NCBI RefSeq assembly: GCF_001267885.1
Contig: NZ_CP012382.1
Location: forward strand, 1,116,001-1,180,000
Origin: Streptomyces ambofaciens ATCC 23877
GTDB taxonomy: Bacteria; Actinomycetota; Actinomycetes; Streptomycetales; Streptomycetaceae
Direction of reading: 5' to 3'
DNA length: 64,000 bases
Below, piece by piece: positions 42,124-52,789 of the stretch. The notes beneath the pieces are model-generated. The model did no database searches, was not told the origin of the DNA, and was given only the letters and a program-made list of their open reading frames with translations. The position numbers and the translations under genes were made by a program. The stretch's first letter is position 1, and the number at the start of each line of letters is the position of its first letter.

Positions 42124-42369
42124 ATGACCTCGACCGTCACCACCCCGGTCACCCCGCCCGTCAGCGCCACCTACGCCGTCGCCGGTATGAGCTGCGGTCA
42201 CTGCGAGGCCACGCTCACCCGGGTGATCGGCGCGCTGGACGGCGTCACCGGTGTCGACGTCCGGCTCGCCACCGGCCACGTCACCGTCACCGGCACGGCC
42301 GAGCCGGACGACGCCGCGATCGCCGAGGTCGTCGACGCCGCCGGCTACGAACTGACCGGCCGCGTCTGA
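42124..42369 (+). CDS. copZ: copper chaperone (heavy-metal-associated domain)
   Basis: An 81-residue single HMA-domain protein. The metal-binding motif GMSCGHC (Cys24 and Cys27) follows a short Thr/Pro-rich N-terminus, and the fold ends [14 protein letters not shown]. It should carry Cu(I) to the CopA ATPase encoded 78 bases downstream. The ATG at 42124 has GGAGGAAG just upstream; start codons further up would read through the operator. Expression should be copper-induced through the CsoR-type site at 42049-42063. Confidence 0.9.
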   Translation: MTSTVTTPVTPPVSATYAVAGMSCGHCEATLTRVIGALDGVTGVDVRLATGHVTVTGTAEPDDAAIAEVVDAAGYELTGRV

Positions 42370-42446
42370 CCGGCCCGCCCTCCCCCGCCGCACCGCCGGG
42401 AACCGCCCACCGGGTCCCGGCCGACGCCCCCGCATCAGGAGCAGCC

Positions 42447-44711
<2,265 letters not shown>

Positions 44712-45052
44712 CCGCCCCTCCCCCGGCCACCCGAGCGGGCCGGGCGGTCGGAGCCACCCGGCCACCGGCCGGCCCTCACCGGGTCGGCCGGTGGCGCACT
44801 CCGGTCGGGGCGGCTCACGCCGGTCGACAGCGGCGCACGGGCCCCTCGGCACGCACCGTGGGGCGCGGGCGGCCGACGATGTCCGCCCGCGTCGAGGGCC
44901 GGTACGACGGCCCTCCCGGCGCGTGGCGACCGTCCCCCGGACGGCCCCCGTCGACGCGCCGTGCGCCCCCGGACGGGCCAGGCTGGTGCGCCGACGGGCC
45001 CACGGCCCGCTCGGGCGTGACGCAGGCCCCTCGACCCGCGGAGCAGGAGCCC
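44712..45052. other. 341-base gap between copA and the PAP2 gene
   Basis: It contains the copA hairpin and otherwise no supported gene or repeat. Long open frames here have no recognisable family features. A promoter for the PAP2 gene is expected but not identifiable. Confidence 0.5.
44761..44795 (+). terminator. hairpin after copA
   Basis: GCCACCGGCCG (44761-44771) pairs with CGGCCGGTGGC (44785-44795) around a 13-base loop, 50 bases after the copA stop. No U-run is seen. Confidence 0.6.
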
Positions 45053-45766
45053 ATGAGCGACCCGACCGACTCCGACACCGACGATGACGCCGGCACGAGC
45101 GGCTCGCTCGCGCCGGCCCCCGGACCGCGTCGTTCCCTTCGGCGGACCCTCGCCGCCGTGCTCGGCGAGCTGCGGGCCGTGGACGGCGCGCTGTACGCGG
45201 CGGTGGCCGCCACGTCGACGCCCGCGCTCGACCGTTGGCTGCGCCGGCTGTCCCACGCCGCGGACCATTCCAAGGTGTCGCTCGGGATCGCGGGCGCGCT
45301 CGCCCTGGGCGGGGCGCGGCAGCGCCGGGCTGCCCTCGTCGGGGTGGGGGCCGTCACCGTGGCGTCGGCCTGCGCGAACCTGCTGGGCAAGCGACTGGTG
45401 CGCAGGGCACGACCGGACCGGGAGGCGGCGCGGGTGACGGTGGACCGGTATGTGCCCATGCCCGCGTCGGCGTCGTTCCCGTCGGGGCACACGGCGTCGG
45501 CGGTCGCGTTCGCCACGGCGGTCGGCGTGGTCCTGCCCGAGGCCGCCGTCCCCCTCGGAGTGCTGGCGGGTGCCGTCGGCTACTCCCGGGTCCACACCGG
45601 TGTGCACTATCCCGGAGATGTGGCCGCGGGCGCCGTCGTGGGCATCGCCGGTGCGGCCGCCGCGCTCGCGGTGGCGGCGGCCGCCGGGGTGCCGGACCCG
45701 CGGCCCCTCCGCCCGGCGGCGCCGACCCGGTCCTCTCCCGGAGCCCGGTCCTCCCTCGGGAACTGA
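45053..45766 (+). CDS. PAP2-family membrane phosphatase
   Basis: A 237-residue type 2 phosphatidic-acid phosphatase. The three signature parts are KRLVRRARPDR, PSGHTASA and SRVHTGVHYPGD. Several hydrophobic helices alternate with these loops. Substrates in this family are lipid phosphates or undecaprenyl pyrophosphate. The ATG at 45053 is preceded by GGAGCAGGAG. It lies downstream of copA but is separated by a terminator, and its stop is 12 bases from the oppositely oriented phospholipase gene. No evidence links it to copper handling. Confidence 0.9.
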   Translation: MSDPTDSDTDDDAGTSGSLAPAPGPRRSLRRTLAAVLGELRAVDGALYAAVAATSTPALDRWLRRLSHAADHSKVSLGIAGALALGGARQRRAALVGVGAVTVASACANLLGKRLVRRARPDREAARVTVDRYVPMPASASFPSGHTASAVAFATAVGVVLPEAAVPLGVLAGAVGYSRVHTGVHYPGDVAAGAVVGIAGAAAALAVAAAAGVPDPRPLRPAAPTRSSPGARSSLGN

Positions 45767-45778
45767 CGTGACGGTTCG

Positions 45779-46231
45779 TCAGCCAAAGGCCCTCACGGCC
45801 TGGTAGTACGTCCATGCCGTGCTGTTGCAGGCGGTCTTGGTGGCACCGCCGTATCCGGCGCAGACGCGCTTGAGATCCTCGTAGAAGGCGCTGTCGAGTC
45901 GGGACTTGTTGGCGCTGAAGGTGCCCGCGGCCTTGTAGTTGCGGTATCCGAAGTCGTGCCGCGCGCAGGAGGTGCTGAAGGGGAAGCCGAACGGGTTGTC
46001 CGGAGAGGACGAGCAGTAGTCGGTGGTCCAGTCGAACCCGTAGGCGGCCCAGGCGGACTGGTTCGCCCGCGCGGTGGTCCAGGTGTTGTAGCTCGACGCG
46101 CTGGTCTGCGTCCAGCTCGCGAGGACCTGCGGTTTGTCGGCGGGAGCGGCTTCGGCGGTCGCGGCGGTGGCGAAGACGGTGGTCACGGCCATGGCCGAGG
46201 CGGCGAGTCCGGTGGCGAGTCTGCGGTGCAT
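45779..46231 (-). CDS. secreted prokaryotic phospholipase A2
   Basis: A 150-residue protein. A typical signal peptide (ATGLAASAMAVTTVFATAA, cut near AEAA-APADK) precedes the Streptomyces phospholipase A2 fold. The active-site His-Asp pair is in STSCARHDFGYRNY, and paired cysteines (DYCSSS, TSCARH, RVCAGYGG, TACNST) give two disulphides. It hydrolyses sn-2 acyl chains of phospholipids outside the cell in a Ca2+-dependent way. GGAGGTG precedes ATG 46231, with a 10-bp hairpin just upstream of it. Length matches the mature Streptomyces violaceoruber type enzyme plus signal. Confidence 0.9.
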   Translation of the reverse strand: MHRRLATGLAASAMAVTTVFATAATAEAAPADKPQVLASWTQTSASSYNTWTTARANQSAWAAYGFDWTTDYCSSSPDNPFGFPFSTSCARHDFGYRNYKAAGTFSANKSRLDSAFYEDLKRVCAGYGGATKTACNSTAWTYYQAVRAFG

Positions 46232-46248
46232 CCCACACCTCCATGAGG

Positions 46249-46273
46249 CTGCGACCCGCCCCTCGGGTCGCAG
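46249..46273 (-). repeat. 10-bp hairpin upstream of the phospholipase start
   Basis: CTGCGACCCG (46249-46258) pairs with CGGGTCGCAG (46264-46273) around a 5-base loop. It lies 18 bases upstream of the phospholipase ATG, just outside its ribosome binding site, and may be a leader structure. Confidence 0.5.
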
Positions 46274-46397
46274 GTTCATGTCAAGATGATGCGCACTTCA
46301 CCCACCCCTTCACACCTCCGCCGCCCTAATGATCCGTTAACTCTGAGGCCCGGCACGGAATCCGGACGTGAACGTTCGCCGCCCCGCCTCCCGTCCG

Positions 46398-47153
46398 CTA
46401 CTCCTCCCGGTACGGCGAGGTGGCCCCCGGTACCGCGTACTCGTCCCGGCGTCCGCACATGCCGTAGCCGCCGCGCAGGGTGGGCGCGGCCTCGTACGCG
46501 GTGGCGTCGGCGAGGTGGGCCGGGTCGGCGTCGGCGAGTGCGTCGAGCTGTTCGCCGGTGCGCTCGGCGGCGGCCAGCGCACCGGCCCGCCACCGCTCCC
46601 GCCAGGCGGGCACCTTCTCGCGCACCAGGCGGGCGGCGGTCCGCTGGAACTCCCGGTACGGGCCGTCGTTCCCGGCGACGAGGGCCTCGCGCAGCGGCAG
46701 GTAGCCCTCGACGGCGAGGTCCCTGCGGCGCCGGGCCGCGGCCTCCGTCGCCTGCCCGGTGCCCGGCGGCAGCGCGGCGGCAGCGGCGTACGCCTCCGGC
46801 TCGGCCAGCACCTCGGGCGGGAAGGTGAAGACGGAGTCCCCCGCCTCGGGCAGCCCGCCGTTCTGCATCAGCACCGTGACGCGCAGATCGCCGCCCTGCA
46901 CCATCCGGTGCACGGTGCCCGGTGTGAACCAGACGAGGGAGCCGGGCCGCAGCGGGATCTCCCGGTAGCCGCCGGGGCTCAGCGTCTGCACCGCGCCGCG
47001 CCCCGCGGTGACGACGTACGCCTCCGTGCACACCAGGTGCAGGTGCGGGCTGCCGCCGCACACGCCGTCGGCCGACTCCCAGTCGTAGGCGCTCAGGTGG
47101 GACAGGCCGACCGCGCCGGGCAGGGGGTGGGGAAGTGGGGGCCGGCCGCTCAC
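46398..47153 (-). CDS. cupin-domain protein of a sugar-metabolism operon
   Basis: A 251-residue protein. The N-terminal half is a single cupin with PHLHLVCTEAYVVTAG and the conserved tail PGTVHRMVQGG, which supply metal-binding His and Glu. The C-terminal half is helical with no clear family. GTG at 47153 overlaps the preceding stop (GTGA), coupling it to the PmoA gene. With a dehydrogenase and PmoA it forms a three-gene operon. A sugar-binding or isomerase role is inferred; I do not recognise the C-terminal region. Confidence 0.75.
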   Translation of the reverse strand: MSGRPPLPHPLPGAVGLSHLSAYDWESADGVCGGSPHLHLVCTEAYVVTAGRGAVQTLSPGGYREIPLRPGSLVWFTPGTVHRMVQGGDLRVTVLMQNGGLPEAGDSVFTFPPEVLAEPEAYAAAAALPPGTGQATEAAARRRRDLAVEGYLPLREALVAGNDGPYREFQRTAARLVREKVPAWRERWRAGALAAAERTGEQLDALADADPAHLADATAYEAAPTLRGGYGMCGRRDEYAVPGATSPYREE

Positions 47154-48079
47154 CACGGCAGCCCTTCCAGATACGCCCCGACCCGGTCCCGGCCCCAGGC
47201 GCCGTCGGCGACCACGATGCGGTACCGGTAGGCGAAGGACTCGCCCGCCGGCAGCTCGAACTCCTCGAAGAAGGCCCAGGAGAACGCCACGGACGGGATC
47301 GGCTCGGCGCGCACGAACCAGTGCGAGGGGTGGGCGGCCCGCTTCTCGTCGAGATTCTCGGGCGCGTGCGCGAAGACGACGGTGGAGTGCGCGTCGACGT
47401 CGTCGTGCTCGGCGGTGAAGGCCAGCCAGGGGCTCCGGGTCCCCATCAGCTCGGCGGCGCCCGCTTCGGTGCCGGGGGCGAAGGCGGTGCCGCCGGTGAA
47501 GTCGCGGGGACCGCGCCACTGGAGTCCGGTGTAACCGGCCATCTCGCGGCCCGCCGTGGTCGGAGAGCCGAACACCAGCGGCTCGGCACGGGTGTTGGTG
47601 AGCCGGATCGACCAGTCCAGGACCCAGGCGCCGGCCGTCTCGTCGACCGAGTGGAGGGTCAGGCCGCGCTCCTCGCGGGCCCATTCGGCGCCGCCGTTCT
47701 CGATCCAGGTGAGGTGCTCGGTCAGGGCGAACCGGTCGTCCTCCACGGTGAGACCGGGGAAGCCGTCGTGTCGCATCGAGCCGATCCGCTCGGGCAGCGG
47801 CAGGTAACCCTCGCCGTGCACGTAGGAGTTGCCGCCCCAGAAGTTCTGGCCGGAGAGGTGACTGGCCGTCATCTGAAGCCCCTTGTGCCAGCGGTGGTCG
47901 CTGGGGCGGTACCCGGTGACCGTGCGTCCGGCGAGGGTGCGCACCGGGTGCGCGTAGGGCTTGCGGGACTCGAAGGCCTCCGGGTCGGGGCGGTAGACGT
48001 AGCGGAGGATCTCGGTGCCGTTCGCCGCGGTGACCGCGACGTGGTCGCCGTGGGTGTGGGTGACGCTCAGGGTGCTCAC
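47150..48079 (-). CDS. PmoA-family protein (DUF6807-type)
   Basis: A 309-residue beta-sandwich protein of the so-called PmoA family, annotated by similarity to methane monooxygenase components but without the metal sites of that enzyme. Recognisable segments are HTHGDHVAVTAANG, YRPSDHRWHKGLQMT and FGSPTTAGREMAGYTGL. In bacteria it travels with Gfo/Idh oxidoreductases in carbohydrate loci. GTG at 48079 overlaps the oxidoreductase stop, and its own stop overlaps the cupin GTG. The biochemical role is unknown. Confidence 0.82.
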   Translation of the reverse strand: MSTLSVTHTHGDHVAVTAANGTEILRYVYRPDPEAFESRKPYAHPVRTLAGRTVTGYRPSDHRWHKGLQMTASHLSGQNFWGGNSYVHGEGYLPLPERIGSMRHDGFPGLTVEDDRFALTEHLTWIENGGAEWAREERGLTLHSVDETAGAWVLDWSIRLTNTRAEPLVFGSPTTAGREMAGYTGLQWRGPRDFTGGTAFAPGTEAGAAELMGTRSPWLAFTAEHDDVDAHSTVVFAHAPENLDEKRAAHPSHWFVRAEPIPSVAFSWAFFEEFELPAGESFAYRYRIVVADGAWGRDRVGAYLEGLPW

Positions 48080-49191
48080 GCGCTCTCCCGGGGTGCCCAG
48101 TCGGGGTGGCCGCCGTGCATGGCGGCGTGGAAGGGGTCGCCGGGGACGATCTCCCCCGCGAGGACCGGTTTCCCGGTGAACGCCGCCTTGTAGAGGGCCG
48201 CGGCGAACTCCAGCGTGGCGCGGGCGTCGCGGCCGCTGCCGGGCGGTCTCGCTCCCGCGTCCCGGGCGTCGAGCACGGCACCGAGCTGCTCGGTGTGCGA
48301 GCTGGGCACGTCCGCCGGCGGCGTGCGCCAGGCGGCGGCGCGTCCGGGGTCGACGTGCCGGGCGGGGGTGTACCTCCAGTCGTCGTTGCGGTGGCCGTAC
48401 AGGTGGGTCAACTCGACCGTCGCGTCGGCGCAGTCGATACGGACCCGGCTCACCTCGTCGGGCGAGAGCACGCTGTTGACGACGGTCGCCAGGGCGCCGT
48501 TCGCGAAGCGCACCAGCGCCGTGGACACGTCCTCGCTCTCGGTGTCGTGGACCAGGCGCGAGGCCATGGCCCGCACCTCCGCCCAGGGGCCGAGGAGGTG
48601 CAGCAACAGGTCGTACTGGTGGATGCCGTGGCCCATCGTCGGACCGCCGCCCTCGGTGGCCCAGCGTCCGCGCCACGGTGCGGCGTAGTAGGCGGCGTCG
48701 CGGTGCCAGGTCGTCTGGCAGTGCGCGACCAGCGGGGCGCCCAGCTCGCCGCGCGCGATCAGGTCACGGGCGTGCGCGGCGCCGGAGCCGTACCGGTGCT
48801 GGAAGACGACGGAGGCGTACGCGCCGGACGCCTCCTCGGCCGCCGCGATGTCGTCGTACTCGGCGAGCGAGAGGCACAGCGGCTTCTCGCACAGCACCCA
48901 GGCGCCCGCCTTGAGAGCCGCCACCGTCTGCTCCCGGTGCAGGGACGGCGGCGTGCCGACGAGGACGAGGTCGGGGCGTACGGCGTCCAGCATGGCGCCC
49001 ATCGAGGTGTGCCCGGCGACGTCCCCGCCCGCCCGGTCCCGGAAGGCGTCGAGCCGGGCCCGGTCCACGTCCACGGCGGCCACCAGTTCCGTGCGGTCGG
49101 CGTGGACGCGCAGGGCGGGCAGGTGGCCGCCGGTGACGATGGCACCGGTGCCGACCACGGCGACTCGGCGGCGGGCGGGGCGTGGGGCCAT
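48076..49191 (-). CDS. Gfo/Idh/MocA-family oxidoreductase
   Basis: A 371-residue NAD(P)-dependent sugar oxidoreductase. The N-terminal Rossmann motif is VVGTGAIVTGGHLPAL, followed by the nucleotide loop, and the catalytic EKP motif is CEKPLCLSLAEYDD. The C-terminal half is the substrate beta-sheet with GGGPTMGHGIHQYDLLLHLLG. The ATG at 49191 follows GAGGAGG. It heads the operon of three overlapping genes behind a perfect 14-base LacI-type palindrome at 49237-49250. Inositol, glucoside and other sugar substrates are all possible. Confidence 0.87.
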   Translation of the reverse strand: MAPRPARRRVAVVGTGAIVTGGHLPALRVHADRTELVAAVDVDRARLDAFRDRAGGDVAGHTSMGAMLDAVRPDLVLVGTPPSLHREQTVAALKAGAWVLCEKPLCLSLAEYDDIAAAEEASGAYASVVFQHRYGSGAAHARDLIARGELGAPLVAHCQTTWHRDAAYYAAPWRGRWATEGGGPTMGHGIHQYDLLLHLLGPWAEVRAMASRLVHDTESEDVSTALVRFANGALATVVNSVLSPDEVSRVRIDCADATVELTHLYGHRNDDWRYTPARHVDPGRAAAWRTPPADVPSSHTEQLGAVLDARDAGARPPGSGRDARATLEFAAALYKAAFTGKPVLAGEIVPGDPFHAAMHGGHPDWAPRESA

Positions 49192-49236
49192 GCGGTCCTC
49201 CTCGGACGCCGGCGCACGACAGTCACGCACCCGGCT

Positions 49237-49250
49237 AGAAAGCGCTTTCT
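49237..49250. promoter_or_regulatory. 14-bp palindrome of LacI-family operator type
   Basis: AGAAAGCGCTTTCT is perfectly symmetrical with the central CG common to LacI-family sites. It lies 46 bases upstream of the Gfo/Idh start. No LacI gene is in this window. Confidence 0.6.
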
Positions 49251-49396
49251 CCACGACAGACCCTAGGCGGAGGGCGAACGGACGGACAACCCCCCAGCGT
49301 TTGCGGGCCCGGCGCGCGGCTGGTCGACTGGCGCGGGGGGACCGGCACCGGCCGTACCGCGCCGGCGCACTCTTCCGCCCGCGAAGGAGCTCAGGC

Positions 49397-49990
49397 GTGA
49401 GCAACCCCGAGTCGTCGTCCGTGGATCACCGGTCCGACGGCAGCCAGCCCTGGCTGCACCAGAAGGGCCGGGTCATCCAGGAGTTCGGCACCGTCAAGCA
49501 GTTCCCGGTGGCGCTGAGCATGGAGACCCGCCTCTACTCCTGCCAGCGGCTCAACAGGGTCCTGGCGGACTCCCGGATCCTGCACGACCTGTACAAGAAG
49601 TACCACTGGCTCATGCGCGGGGCGACGTTCTACCCACTGCACCTGCTGCTGGACAAGCACGCGGGCGAGCAGCTGGAGCTGATCGACACGATCGCCGAAC
49701 GCGTCCAGACGCTCGGCGGTGTCGCGATCGGCGACCCCCGGCACGTCGCCGAGATCACCGCCGTGCCGCGTCCGCCGGACGGGGTGGAGGAGGTACCGGC
49801 GATGCTCTCGCGGCTGCTCGAGGCGCACGAGCTGATCCTGACCGACTGCCACGACGCCGCGGCGCGCACCCAGGAGTACGGCGACGACGGCACCAACGAC
49901 GTCCTCGTCTCCGACGTCGTGCGCACCAACGAGCTCCAGGCGTGGTTCGTGGCGGAGCACCTGGTGGACACCCCGCTGGTGCGCGCCTGA
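49397..49990 (+). CDS. Dps-family ferritin-like DNA-protection protein
   Basis: A 197-residue member of the Dps family, dodecameric ferritins that oxidise and store iron and often bind DNA. The signature helix HWLMRGATFYPLHLLLDKHAGEQ (in pieces) holds the dinuclear ferroxidase residues, and VQTLGGVAIGDP follows. The N-terminus is longer than in E. coli Dps and carries a Ser/Asp-rich tail, as in Streptomyces DpsA. GTG at 49397 follows GAAGGAGC. A 22-base palindromic hairpin closes the gene at 50006-50027. Confidence 0.88.
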   Translation: MSNPESSSVDHRSDGSQPWLHQKGRVIQEFGTVKQFPVALSMETRLYSCQRLNRVLADSRILHDLYKKYHWLMRGATFYPLHLLLDKHAGEQLELIDTIAERVQTLGGVAIGDPRHVAEITAVPRPPDGVEEVPAMLSRLLEAHELILTDCHDAAARTQEYGDDGTNDVLVSDVVRTNELQAWFVAEHLVDTPLVRA

Positions 49991-50005
49991 CGCGGTCCCC
50001 CACGC

Positions 50006-50027
50006 CCCCCGGCGGGCCCGCCGGGGG
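50006..50027 (+). terminator. perfect 22-base palindromic hairpin after dps
   Basis: CCCCCGGCGGG (50006-50016) is followed directly by its complement (50017-50027). It lies 16 bases after the Dps stop and is a strong factor-independent terminator candidate. Confidence 0.65.
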
Positions 50028-50105
50028 AAGCCGTCACGCTCCGTGCTCCCCCGGGCGCGGGCGCTCTTGATGCCCTTTCACCGAGGCTGTGGAAACGTCC
50101 GGGGC

Positions 50106-51182
50106 ATGCCCCACATGTCCCACGGCGCCCATGCCCAGCCTCCGACGCGCGGGCAGCGGTGGTCCACGTTCCGGCAGTCGCCGTTCTGGCCGGCCACCGT
50201 GCTGGTGCTCATCCTCGCCGCCGCGGCGGGGCTCTTCGCGGGTTCGTACACGTACTCGATGGCGGATCCGACGCCGCGTTCGATCCCCACGGCCGTGGTC
50301 GGCTCCTACGAGGAGGCCCGGGGACGGGCCTTCCTGGACGGCCTGGAGAAGGCGCTCAACGCCTCGGTCAAGGTGCGCGCCTACGACAGCACGGCCGAGG
50401 CCCGGGAGGCGATCCAGGACCAGGAGGTCTTCGGGCTCTTCGAGTTCCGCGGCGACGGCCGCACCGCCGTGCTGGACCTGTCCAGCGCGTCGGGTGCCTC
50501 GGTCGCCGAGGTGCTCGCCCAGACGGCACCGGCGGTGGGGCGCGAGACGGGCGTGCGGGTCACCGTCCGGGAGGTCAACCCGCTGCAGGAGGGCGACCCG
50601 CGCGGGCTGGCTATCTTCTACATCTCCCTGGCCGCCGTGATCATCGGCTTCGTCGGGGCGATCCAGCTCAGCGTGCACGCGCGCTCGCTGACCCCGTTCG
50701 AACGCATCCTGTTCACGGTGGCCTACGCGCTGCTCGGCGGGTTCGCCATCGCCGCGACGGTGGACTGGCTGCTGGACGCGCTCGACCTGCCGTTCGTCGA
50801 GTCGTGGCTGATCCTGGCGCTCACCCTGTTCGCGTCCGGCATGGTCTTCACCATGTTCAACACCCTCTTCGGGCGCTGGGCGATGCTGCCGACGTGGGGG
50901 CTGATGGTGCTGCTCGGCAACCCCTCGTCCGGCGGCGCGGTGTCCTGGCCGCTGCTGCCGTCCCCGCTGGGGGCGATCGGCCAGTGGCTTCCGCCCGGGG
51001 CCTCGGTCAACGCCCAGCACACGGCGGTGTACTTCCAGGGCCACCAGCACGCCTTCCCCTTCCTGGTGCTGGGCGGATGGGCGTTGCTGTCCTGCGCGGT
51101 CTTCTGGACCTGGCGGCACCGTCATCCCGGCGGCCGGGACAAGGAACCGCCGGAGCCGGCGTCGGAGGCCGCCGCGGCCTGA
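50106..51182 (+). CDS. ABC-2/YhgE-like multi-pass membrane protein
   Basis: A 358-residue membrane protein. A first helix (about 30-50, PATVLVLILAAAAGLFAG) is followed by an extracytoplasmic domain of about 120 residues (IPTAVVGSYEEARG, SASGASVAEVLAQ), and then five further helices. This layout resembles the permease component of ABC-2 exporters and the YhgE/Pip or DUF3533 group. No ATPase is adjacent, so the export partner is unknown. ATG at 50106 begins MPHMSHGAH, giving a His/Met-rich N-terminus of possible metal relevance. Function is not assigned. Confidence 0.75.
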   Translation: MPHMSHGAHAQPPTRGQRWSTFRQSPFWPATVLVLILAAAAGLFAGSYTYSMADPTPRSIPTAVVGSYEEARGRAFLDGLEKALNASVKVRAYDSTAEAREAIQDQEVFGLFEFRGDGRTAVLDLSSASGASVAEVLAQTAPAVGRETGVRVTVREVNPLQEGDPRGLAIFYISLAAVIIGFVGAIQLSVHARSLTPFERILFTVAYALLGGFAIAATVDWLLDALDLPFVESWLILALTLFASGMVFTMFNTLFGRWAMLPTWGLMVLLGNPSSGGAVSWPLLPSPLGAIGQWLPPGASVNAQHTAVYFQGHQHAFPFLVLGGWALLSCAVFWTWRHRHPGGRDKEPPEPASEAAAA

Positions 51183-51532
51183 GGGCCCCCGGAGAGGGTC
51201 CAGGGGCACGGCACGCCGTCCGGAGAGAGCGGGCCGGGGGCGGGGGGCGGACGTGCCGGCGCTGCGGCGCGGTCGTGCTGCCGATGCGCGGCGCGGTCCG
51301 GCCGGCGTCACGTCAGGTCCGGGCGGGCGGGCGGGCGCGGACCGTGCCGGCCACCGAGGGCCCGTCCGACCCTGTCGTCGGCCCGACGTGGCTGCGATCA
51401 TGTGGCCGGAGTCGCGGGCGCGGCTCGGGGTCCGGCCCGGCCGTACGGCGTACCCGCCGTCCCGGCCGGAGAACCGCGTCGCCCGCCCCTCCTCCTCCGT
51501 CCGTCCGGCCCCCATGTCCCTGGAGTTGAGCC
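51183..51532. other. 350-base gap with simple G/C runs
   Basis: It lies between the ABC-2-like gene and the aminotransferase-like gene. I see only a short GGGC run near 51325-51340 and otherwise nothing supported. No family-like frame or clear promoter is visible. Confidence 0.5.
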
Positions 51533-52735
51533 ATGGCCCTTGACGTCGCCGCGATCCGCGCGCGCGTGCCCGCCCTGAATTCCGGTACCGCACGGTTCGA
51601 CGCGCCCGGCGGCACGCAGACGCCGCAGCCGGTGATCGACGCGATCGCCGCGGCGCTGACCGTCCCGCTCGCCAACCGGGGACGCAACACCGAGGGCGAA
51701 CGCAACGCGGACCGGATCGTCACCGAGGCCCGCTCCGCCCTGGCCGACCTCCTCGGCACCACGCCGGGGACGGTGGTCTTCGGGCGCAGCGCCACCCAGC
51801 TCGTCTACGACCTGTCCCGGACGCTGGCCAAGGACTGGGGGCCGGGCGACGAGGTGGTGGTCACCCGGCTCGACCACGACTCCAACATCCGGCCCTGGGT
51901 GCAGGCGGCGGAGTCGGTGGGGGCGACCGTGCGGTGGGCGGACTTCGACCCGGCCACGGGCGAGCTGCTGCCCGAGCACGTCGAGGCGGTGCTCGGCGCG
52001 CGGACCAGGCTGGTCGCGGTGACCGCCGCGTCCAACCTGATCGGGACCATGCCCGGCCTGCCGGCCCTCGCCTCCCTCGCGCACGCGGCCGGGGCGCTCT
52101 TCCACGTCGACGCGGTGCACTACGCCTCGCACGCCGTGGTGGACCTGGCGGCGATCGGCGCGGACACCCTGGTCTGCTCGCCGTACAAGTTCCTCGGGCC
52201 GCATCTGGGTGTGCTCACCGGCCGGGCGGAGCTGCTGGAGTCGCTGCGCCCGGACAAGCTGCTGCCGTCCGCCGACACCGTGCCCGAACGGTTCGAGCTG
52301 GGCACGCTGCCCTACGAGTCGCTGGCCGGGGCGCGGGCGGCGGTGGACTTCCTCGCGGAGCTCGACCCGCAGGCCCGTGGCTCCCGCCGGGACCGCCTGG
52401 TCGCCTCCTTCGCGGCACTTCAGGCCCACGAGGACGCCCTGCGCGAGCGGATCGAACGCGGGCTGGCGGACCTCGGCCGGATCACCGTGTTCTCGCGGGC
52501 CGCCCGGCGCACGCCGACCCTGCTGTTCACCGTGGCGGGGCTGCGCCCGGCCGAGGTGTACCGGCGACTGGCCGAGGCGGGGGTCGACGCGCCCGCCGGC
52601 TCCTTCTACGCGGTGGAGGCCGCACGCCACCTGGGACTCGGTGACGAGGGCGGCGTACGGGTCGGGCTCGCGCCGTACAGCAGCGAAGACGACGTGGACC
52701 GGCTCCTGACGGCGCTGGGCGCCCTGGAACGCTGA
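51533..52735 (+). CDS. cysteine desulfurase-like protein (class V aminotransferase)
   Basis: A 400-residue fold-type I PLP enzyme. The PLP-lysine motif is CSPYKFLGPHLG, the cofactor-phosphate residues are in GRSATQLVYDL and the conserved His loop is RLDHDSNIRPW, with DAVHYASHAVVDL before the lysine. This subgroup is annotated as cysteine desulfurase-like but lacks a confirmed sulfur-transfer role. The ATG follows GGAGTTGAGCC. It is convergent with the alpha-xylosidase gene, with a strong hairpin between them. No Fe-S assembly genes are adjacent. Confidence 0.87.
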   Translation: MALDVAAIRARVPALNSGTARFDAPGGTQTPQPVIDAIAAALTVPLANRGRNTEGERNADRIVTEARSALADLLGTTPGTVVFGRSATQLVYDLSRTLAKDWGPGDEVVVTRLDHDSNIRPWVQAAESVGATVRWADFDPATGELLPEHVEAVLGARTRLVAVTAASNLIGTMPGLPALASLAHAAGALFHVDAVHYASHAVVDLAAIGADTLVCSPYKFLGPHLGVLTGRAELLESLRPDKLLPSADTVPERFELGTLPYESLAGARAAVDFLAELDPQARGSRRDRLVASFAALQAHEDALRERIERGLADLGRITVFSRAARRTPTLLFTVAGLRPAEVYRRLAEAGVDAPAGSFYAVEAARHLGLGDEGGVRVGLAPYSSEDDVDRLLTALGALER

Positions 52736-52746
52736 CGTGGGCGCGG

Positions 52747-52781
52747 GGCGCGGCGGCACGCCGTCCGCGTGCCGCCGCGCC
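52747..52781. terminator. 15-bp perfect hairpin between convergent genes
   Basis: GGCGCGGCGGCACGC (52747-52761) pairs exactly with 52767-52781 around a 5-base loop. It separates the desulfurase-like and alpha-xylosidase stops and probably terminates both. Confidence 0.75.
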
Positions 52782-52789
52782 ACCCGGTC

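Noticed and set aside
47150..48079. PmoA as a methane monooxygenase subunit
   Set aside because: The name is historical. The sequence is soluble, has no membrane helices or copper-site pattern and sits in a sugar operon.
51325..51340. GGGC run as a regulatory repeat
   Set aside because: Only a few copies in a GC-rich gap, with no symmetry or nearby promoter.
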